In this document: positions 47,141 through 55,300 of the stretch, in pieces
How positions within the stretch are numbered: the stretch's first letter is position 1
Layout: each line of letters starts with the position of its first letter
Source of the DNA: Rhizobium metallidurans
GTDB lineage: Bacteria; Pseudomonadota; Alphaproteobacteria; Rhizobiales; Rhizobiaceae
Direction of reading: 5' to 3'
Assembly (NCBI RefSeq): GCF_014196505.1
Contig: NZ_JACIDW010000007.1
Coordinates: 113,915-177,914, forward strand
Length of the DNA stretch: 64,000 nt
The notes under the pieces: generated by a model
Seen by the model: only the letters and a program-made list of their open reading frames with translations
Told to the model about the DNA's origin: nothing
Databases searched by the model: none
Program-made: the position numbers and the translations under genes

Positions 47141-47473
47141 GATTGGCTCCTTCGTGGCTGTGGGAGTCAGCCACTTTGGTTTTGCTGAGCGTCACTTCAG
47201 CGCGGGGCAAATTGACGCTAGCGGCCTACGCCCGCTTGTCCCGGGTGACAAGCGCCGGCACGCTCAATCGTGTTCTATTTTAGGCAGAATGAGAACTTTT
47301 TTGCACATGTACAAACATCTGAAACACAAAGACGCGAGAATTTGTTGATTTGTGGAATTTTCTACTCATGAATTATCGGTCGATCGGCAACGGCGGACAC
47401 ACGACAACGGCGGACACATGGGAAACGCCCGCTCGGTGCCGGGCGGGCGTTTCGCAGGCGATGTGGATGACGA
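47141..47473. other. Intergenic region between dehydrogenase operon and msrA
   Basis: 333 bp; the right part must hold the promoter of the three-subunit dehydrogenase operon. A GC hairpin GAAACGCCCGC (47422-47432) / GCGGGCGTTTC (47443-47453) lies 21 bp after the msrA stop and may end the msrBA transcript, although no T-run follows. No gene seen. Confidence 0.5.
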
Positions 47474-48205
47474 TCAGTTCAAGCCCGAGGTCCCGACCAG
47501 CACCGGCTTTTCGCTGTAGTCCCGCGCGAACAGCCGCTTCAGGGCGGCGACCTTCGGCAGGTCGTTGATGACGATGTAGGGATAATCGGGATTGTTCGTC
47601 AGGAAGTCCTGATGGTACCCCTCCGCGACATAGAAGGTCTTGCCCGGCTCGATCTTCGTCACGATCGCCGCATCGAAAACCTTGGCGCGGTCGAGCTGGT
47701 CGATATAGGCCTTCGCCACCTTTGCCTGCTCGTCACTGGCGGGAAAGATGGCCGAGCGGTATTGCGTGCCCGTATCCGGGCCCTGGCGGTTCAGCTGCGT
47801 CGGATCGTGGGCGACCGAGAAGTAGATCTGCAGCAGCCGGCCGTAGCTCACCGTCTTCGGATCGAACACCACCTGGACGGATTCCGCATGGCCCGTGTCG
47901 CCGCCGCTCACCGTCTCGTACCGTGCCGTGCCCTTCGCCCCGCCGGCGTAGCCCGACGTGGCGCTGACGACGCCCTTGACGTGCTGGAAAACACCCTGCA
48001 CGCCCCAGAAGCAGCCGCCGGCGAACGTCGCCGTCTCGCGACCGCCTGCCGCCGGCTCGTCGAGAGCGGGCGGCGGGATCACATGCACTTCCTTGGCGAC
48101 CGACGGCGTCAACTGCAGCGCCAGCCCGCCCGCCAGCGCGATTGCCGCGCCGAGGACGATAGCGCGGATCGGACGCCGCGTTCTGGATATGTCGTGACTG
48201 TTCAT
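47474..48205 (-). CDS. msrA: Exported peptide-methionine (S)-S-oxide reductase
   Basis: Repairs methionine-S-sulfoxide in proteins. The 243-residue protein has an N-terminal membrane/signal segment (AIVLGAAIALAGGLALQLTP) and then the MsrA domain with ATFAGGCFWGVQGVF, whose GCFWG cysteine is catalytic, plus GYAGG and HAESVQVVFDP. EGYHQDF is the conserved C-part. The signal suggests a periplasmic enzyme. Its ATG overlaps the msrB stop (ATGA), so both repair enzymes are made together. Confidence 0.94.
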   Translation of the reverse strand: MNSHDISRTRRPIRAIVLGAAIALAGGLALQLTPSVAKEVHVIPPPALDEPAAGGRETATFAGGCFWGVQGVFQHVKGVVSATSGYAGGAKGTARYETVSGGDTGHAESVQVVFDPKTVSYGRLLQIYFSVAHDPTQLNRQGPDTGTQYRSAIFPASDEQAKVAKAYIDQLDRAKVFDAAIVTKIEPGKTFYVAEGYHQDFLTNNPDYPYIVINDLPKVAALKRLFARDYSEKPVLVGTSGLN

Positions 48206-48702
48206 GATGCTTTCCTCTCAGCCGGATGGAAGGTCAAGGCAACGCCGTTGAGGCAATAGCGCAGACCGGTGGGCTTCGGTCCGTCGTCGAAGACATGGCC
48301 GAGATGGCCGCCGCAGCGGCCGCAATGCACCGCCTCGCGCACCATTCCGAAACTCGTGTCGCGCGTCGTGCCGACGACCTGCCTGTCGAGCGGCGCCCAG
48401 AAGCTTGGCCAACCCGTGCCGCTGTCGAATTTCGTCGCCGAGGAGAACGCATCCTGCCCACAGCCCGCGCAGGCGAAATTGCCCTTGCGCTCCTCGTGCA
48501 GCAACGCGCTGGAGAACGGCCGCTCGGTGCCCTGGCCGCGCAACACTTCATACTGGTCGGATGTCAGCATGGCGCGCCATTCGGCATCGCTGCGATTGAC
48601 GGCGAAGGCCTCGGCGGACGCGCTCCTCGAGCGCCCGAGGAAGAGGGGAAGACCGATCGCGGCAAGCCCCGCGCTCAGCATCAGTCGGCGTCTGTTCAGC
48701 AT
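48202..48702 (-). CDS. msrB: Exported peptide-methionine (R)-S-oxide reductase
   Basis: MsrB of 166 residues. A twin-arginine-like leader (NRRRLMLSAGLAAIGLPLFL) precedes the domain. Zinc CxxC pairs are visible (CAGCG and CGRCGGHLGHVFDDGP), with RYCLNG holding the catalytic cysteine and GTGWPSFW the substrate loop. ATG 48702 has GGGGAG 8 nt upstream; a far upstream start at 48921 would run into the glf gene and is rejected. Together with msrA it forms an exported methionine-repair pair. Confidence 0.93.
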   Translation of the reverse strand: MLNRRRLMLSAGLAAIGLPLFLGRSRSASAEAFAVNRSDAEWRAMLTSDQYEVLRGQGTERPFSSALLHEERKGNFACAGCGQDAFSSATKFDSGTGWPSFWAPLDRQVVGTTRDTSFGMVREAVHCGRCGGHLGHVFDDGPKPTGLRYCLNGVALTFHPAERKAS

Positions 48703-48818
48703 CTCGCGGTCTCCCCGGATGACGTTCCCAAATGACGGTCCCAAATGACGGTCGTCGTATCTTGGAGTATCTACGCTCGCGACGGCGCATTTGTTACACA
48801 CCGGACGCGCGGGAAACG

Positions 48819-48847
48819 AAAAAGGCGCCGGCTTCATGGCCGACGCC
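48819..48847 (-). terminator. Terminator after glf
   Basis: Read on the minus strand, GGCGTCGGC and GCCGGCGCC form a stem (48824-48847) followed by TTTTT (48819-48823), 34 bp after the glf stop. It is a standard intrinsic terminator that separates glf from msrBA. Confidence 0.8.
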
Positions 48848-48880
48848 TCGATGGCATCCAGGGCATATGGCGATGCGCGA

Positions 48881-50122
<1,242 letters not shown>

Positions 50123-52168
50123 TTACGCCGCCGGCTCCGTCCACAGGCGCGTATCGATGGCAAGCGGCGCGTAGTCGTTCCACTGCGCCAGCTTCTCGCG
50201 ATAGCGGCGACGGTAGCTCGCATCGTCCTCGAACTCGTCGAGCGTCTGCACCAGTTCGGCGCCGATCTCGTAATAGGCGTCGAGGTTGTTGAGATCCGGC
50301 GTCGGCGTCTCGCCGCGCTCGGCTTCGCCCTGCATCTGCCAGAACAGCTCTTCGAGACGACGGGCCAGCCCCGGAATGTCGCGCAGCGCACTGCCCTCGC
50401 GCTTGTCCTTCAGCGACTGGCGGATGGCCGCCAGGCTCGCGCGATCCTTGGCGAAACCGATGGCGCGCTTGACGTAGTCGTCAGGCCCGCTGCAGGCGAG
50501 CTCCGGCACGCCGGCGGCGGCAACGATGCTGTTGCAGAAGCGCGAGGCGAAGCTCTTGCCCGGAACCGTGAGGACCGGCAGGCCCATGGTGATGGCATCG
50601 CCCGCGGTCGAGTGCGCGCCATAGGGGAAGGTGTCGAGGAACAGATCGGCAAGCCCGATGCGCGCCAGATGATGCGCATTCGCGGCCTTCGGCGCGAAGA
50701 TGATCCGCTCGGCGGCGATACCCGCCTTGACGGCGGCCTGAACCAGACGGTTGTTCACCGCGTCGTCGGCAGCCAGCAGCCAGAGCACGCTGCCCGGCGT
50801 CGCCTGGAGAATGGTCATCCAGCGCGCGAAGCACGCCTCGCTGGTCTTCTGCATGCCGTTGAAGCAGGCATAGACGAAGGCATCCTCGGGCAGACCGGCC
50901 TGCGCGCGCGTCGGCTGCGCGGCGATCTGCCGCTTGCGGTCGATCGGCTGGTTGCAGGCGATGCGCAGCACCTTCTCGGAGTAATAGATTTCGTTCTCGA
51001 CAGGCACGATCGTCTCGTCGGCGATCATGTACTGGTGAACCGGGCTTCCCATCGAACCGGGGTAGCCGCAGAAATTGACGATGACAGGCGCCGGACGATA
51101 GGCGAACAGCTTCGTGCGGGCATGCTTGGTGTAGCCGTTGACGTCGATCAGGATGTCGATCTCGTCGTTGCGGATCAGGTTGGCGGCATCGGTGTCGCTG
51201 AGCGCGCTGATATCGCGCCAGCCGTCGACGGCAGCCTTGATACGCTCCTGCGTCGCGTCATTGGTGCGCGGCTCGCCGCAATAATAGCCGAAGATCTCGA
51301 CCGTCGTCTTGTCGTGCAGCTCCAGCACTTCGCTGAGCGCGAAACCGACGGCGTGATCGCGCAGATCCGAAGATACATAGCCGACGCGCAGACGCTGGCC
51401 GGTGCCGGTCTTCACTCGCGCGGGCTTGCGCGGGAACGCGGCAAGGTTCGGGCGACCGACGAGGGTCTTGTTGTAGCGATAGGCCTTTGCCAGCTGATAG
51501 AACGGATCGTCGGCGTAGCAGGAAAGCGTCAGCGTCGACATGGCGTCGAGCAGCTGGCGCGCGCTGACATGGATCGACGGCGTCAGGATCGGCCACTTGC
51601 ACTGCCGCTGGCGCAGCGACGTCCAGTGCTGCCCGGCCTCGGGCCGGTTCGGCTGCAGCTCGATCGCCTGCCACAGCGTGGTCTCGGCGGCCTCCAGCAG
51701 CCCGCCGCCCTCGAGCACGCGGCCGATATGCTGCAGCGTCATCAGCCGATGCTCGATACGCTCGCTGGTAATGTCGGCGGTCGCATCGGCGTAGCCGCGC
51801 CATTGTTCGACGGCCTGATGGCCGAGGCCGCAGTCCTCGAGCGCCCTGCCGAGGTTGATATGCGCCGGGCCGAAGCGCGGGTCGATCTTCAGGCAGGCAC
51901 GCAGCGCGCTGATCGCCCCGGCCATGTCGCCGGCCTGCCGCGACACAACGGAATAGTTGAAATAGGCAAGATGCAGCAGCGGATTGTTGTCATTGAACGC
52001 GATCCACGTCTTGTAGAGCTCGACCGCCTGCTGCCGCTGGTCCGCGTTCGCGAGACCCTCGGCGATGGAGATCAGATCGCCAAGCGACAGGCGTTGATGA
52101 CGTGCCTGCTCCAAAATGTTTGCGATTGGAGAGACTTGGCTCGATGCAATGGCGGTGTTCGCGTTCAT
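50123..52168 (-). CDS. TPR-GT41 glycosyltransferase (O-GlcNAc-transferase/SPINDLY-like)
   Basis: A 681-residue cytosolic protein. The N-terminal ~270 residues hold TPR-like helix pairs (LGDLISIAEGLANADQRQQA, AISALRACLKIDPRFGPAHI). The C-terminal part is the GT41 GT-B fold: LRVGYVSSDLRDHAVGFAL, ILIDVNGYTKHART, NFCGYPGSMGSPVHQYMIAD, VYACFNGMQKTSEACF and DLFLDTFPYGAHSTAGDAI followed by GLPVLTVPG. Bacterial members glycosylate Ser/Thr (or Asn) of proteins such as flagellins and adhesins. It lies 217 bp downstream of the Ser/Thr-rich octapeptide-repeat gene on the same strand, but a terminator lies between. Acceptor and donor sugar are not known. Confidence 0.9.
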   Translation of the reverse strand: MNANTAIASSQVSPIANILEQARHQRLSLGDLISIAEGLANADQRQQAVELYKTWIAFNDNNPLLHLAYFNYSVVSRQAGDMAGAISALRACLKIDPRFGPAHINLGRALEDCGLGHQAVEQWRGYADATADITSERIEHRLMTLQHIGRVLEGGGLLEAAETTLWQAIELQPNRPEAGQHWTSLRQRQCKWPILTPSIHVSARQLLDAMSTLTLSCYADDPFYQLAKAYRYNKTLVGRPNLAAFPRKPARVKTGTGQRLRVGYVSSDLRDHAVGFALSEVLELHDKTTVEIFGYYCGEPRTNDATQERIKAAVDGWRDISALSDTDAANLIRNDEIDILIDVNGYTKHARTKLFAYRPAPVIVNFCGYPGSMGSPVHQYMIADETIVPVENEIYYSEKVLRIACNQPIDRKRQIAAQPTRAQAGLPEDAFVYACFNGMQKTSEACFARWMTILQATPGSVLWLLAADDAVNNRLVQAAVKAGIAAERIIFAPKAANAHHLARIGLADLFLDTFPYGAHSTAGDAITMGLPVLTVPGKSFASRFCNSIVAAAGVPELACSGPDDYVKRAIGFAKDRASLAAIRQSLKDKREGSALRDIPGLARRLEELFWQMQGEAERGETPTPDLNNLDAYYEIGAELVQTLDEFEDDASYRRRYREKLAQWNDYAPLAIDTRLWTEPAA

Positions 52169-52331
52169 GGACGTCCTACGGCAAGGCGGCCGGATGGCCG
52201 GTGTGTGAACAGACGCATGACAGCGTCGTGCCCCTTGCTATCGGATAGAGCTTGCGTCGGGCTGGCTGATCGGCGCGCGTGGCAGCGTGGAACGCCTGAT
52301 ATCAAGGCGGTTCGGCGGGATAGACCGGAAC

Positions 52332-52363
52332 GAAAAACGCCGCCCGATGTGATCGGGCGGCGT
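52332..52363 (-). terminator. Intrinsic terminator of the repeat-protein gene
   Basis: On the minus strand ACGCCGCCCGAT-cac-ATCGGGCGGCGT is a perfect 12-bp stem (52337-52363) followed by TTTTTCG. It lies 22 bp after the stop of the repeat-protein gene and before the GT41 gene, so the latter probably uses its own promoter (within 52169-52331) or read-through. Confidence 0.85.
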
Positions 52364-52385
52364 CCTGTTCCGGTTTGTATCAGGC

Positions 52386-55300
52386 TTAGACGTTCAGCGC
52401 TGCGTAGGCTGCGATGATCGCTTCGGCTTGGGCGTTGTTCAGGGCCGGCACCTGGGTCGAGGTGAAGGCGCCGAGCTGGTCGCTGTTCATGGCCGCGATG
52501 TCCTCGGTCTGCAGTCCGGCCAGGGCCTTGGTGCTGATCGCCGCGATTTCGTCGGTCGTGAAGGTCGCGATGTCCTCGCTGGACATTGCGCTGATTTCCG
52601 CCGAGCTCAGCGCCGCGATCTGCGTGCTGTCGAAGGCCTGGATCTGGTCGGTGGTCATTGCCTCGATCTGGGCCGAGGTCAGCGACGTGACCTGGCTGGT
52701 CTTGAGGCCAGCGACCTGGATCGTGGTCAGGACCGCGACGTCGGCGGTGGTCAGCGCCGCGATCTGCTTCGAGTTCAGGACGCCGATCTGATCGGTGCTC
52801 AGGGCGACGATCTTGTCGGTGGACAGGGATGCGATCTGACCGGTGGTCAGAAGCGCGACCTGGCTCGTCGTCAGCGCCTTGAACTGATCGGTGCTCATTG
52901 CATCAATGCTGGCCGAGGAGAGCTCGGTGATAGCCTTGGTGCTGATGGCAGCGATCTCGTCGTTGGTGAAGGAGACGATATCGTCCGTCGACATGGCGCC
53001 GATCTGGGCTGCGGTGAGAACCGCGACCTGACCGCTCGTCAATGCCTTGACCTGATCGGAGGACATGGCGGTGATCTGGTCCGTGGTCAGTGCCGCGACC
53101 TGGGCCGTCTTGAGGATGGCGACGTTGTCGGTGGTCAGCGCACCTACTTCGTCGGCGGTCAGAGCCTTGATCTGGCCCGACGTCAGCGCCCCGACCTGAT
53201 CCGAAGACAGGATGGCGATGTTGTCGGTCGTGATCGCGCCGATCTGGCTGCTCGTCAGCAGAGCGACCTGGCTGGTCTTCAGAGCGGCGATCTGCGCGCT
53301 GCTGAGGACATTGATGTCGTCCGTGGTCAGGCCGGTCAGGGCCTTGGTGCTGATGGCGGCGATCTCGTCGGTCGAGAAGGCCGAGACACCGTCGGTCGAC
53401 ATGGCACCGAGCTGTGCCGAGGTCAGGACACCGATCTGGTCGCTGGTCAGAGCCTTGAGCTGATCGGAAGTCATCGCCGTGATCTGCGCGGTGCTGAGGG
53501 CGGCGACCTGGCCGGTCTTCAGCAGTGCCACGTTGTCGGTGGACAGAACCGCAAGGTCAGCCGCGCTGAGGGCCGCGATCTGCTTCGAGTTCAGGGCACC
53601 GATCTGGTCGCTGCTCAGGGCAACCGCCTTTTCGGTCGAGAGAGACGCGATCTGCGCGGTGCTCATCAGGGCCACCTGGCCGGTGGTGAGCGCAGCGAAC
53701 TGAACCGTGTCGAGTGCCTCGATCGTGTCGGTCGACAGAGCCGCGATGATCTTGGTGCTGATCGCGGCGATTTCGTCGGTCGAGAAGGTCGCGATGTCGT
53801 CGGTGGACATCGCGGCGAACTCGTCGGCGGTCAGGACACCGATCTGGGCGCTGGTCAGAGCCTTGATCTGGTCGGAGGACATGGCGCCGATCTGCGTGTT
53901 GTTCAGAGCGGAAACCTGGGCCGACGACAGCAGCGCGACATTGTCGGTGGTGAGAGCCGCGACTTCGTCCGTGGACAGCGCCGCGATCTGGTTCGACTTC
54001 AGGGCGCCGACCTGATCACTGGTCAGAACCGCGATGTTGTCGGTCGTCAGCGCGGCGATCTGGCCGGTGCTGAGCAGCGCGATCTGGCCGGACGTCAGGG
54101 CTTTCACCTGGTCGCCGCTGAGTGCGTTGATATCGGCCGTGGTCAGACCGGCCAGCGCCTTGGTGCTGATCGCCGCGATCTCATCGGTCGAGAACGACGA
54201 GATATCGTCTGTCGACAGGACCGCGAGCTGGGCCGAGTTCATCGAACCGATCTGGGTGGCGGTCAGCGCGGTAACCTGGTCGTCCGTGAGGGCGACGAGC
54301 TGGTCCGTGGTCAGGGCCGCGATCTGGCCGGTCTTCAGAAGAGCGACGTTGTCCGTGGAGAGGACAGCGATGTCCGCCGTGGTCAGGGCCGCGATCTGCT
54401 TGGAGTTCAGGGCGCCGAGCTGGTCGCTGCCGAGAGCGGCCATCTTTTCGGTCGAGAGAGACGCGACCTGGCTGGTGGTCAGAAGCGCGACCTGGCTCGA
54501 CTTCAGAGCGGCGAACTGGGCCGTGTCGAGAGCGCCGAGGCTTTCGGTCGAGAGCTGAGCGATCGCCTTCGTGCTGATCGCGCCGACTTCGTCGGTCGTG
54601 AACGTCACGATGTCTTCGCTGGACATGGCACCGATCTGGGTGGCCGTCAGAACCGCGACCTGATCGCTGTTCAACGCGCCGATCTGTTCGGTGGACATCG
54701 CGCCGATCTGCGCCGTCGTCAGGGCGGCGACCTGAGTGCTCTTCAGGATGCCGACATTCGCGGTGGAGATCGCGGCGACTTCATCGGTCGACAGCGAGGC
54801 AAGCTGGCTGGTGCTCAGCGCCAGGATCTGGTCGCTCAGCAGCTTGGTGATGTTGTCGGTCGACAGCGCGTTCAGCTGGATCGTGCCAAGTGCCGCGATC
54901 TGGCTCGACTTCAGGGCAACGACCTGGTTGCTGTCAAGGGCGCCGACGGCTTGCGTGGACAGACCCGACAGCGACTTCGTGCTGATCGCGGCGATTTCGT
55001 CCGTGGTGAAGGTCGAGATGTCTTCGCTGGACAGAGCGCCCAGCTGGCCGGAGGACAGTGCGCCGATCTGGGTGCTGGTCAGGGCCTTGATCTGATCGGA
55101 CGTCATTGCGTCGACCTGGGCGCTGCTCAGGGCGGCGATCTGCGTCGTCTTCAGGATTGCGACGTTGTCCGTGGTCAGAGCCGCGAGTTCTCCGGTGGAG
55201 AGCGCCGCGATCTGCTTGGAGTTCAGGGCGCCGACCTGGTCGCTGCCGAGAGCGGCCATCTTTTCGGTCGAAAGCGATGCGACCTGGCTGGTGGTCAGAA

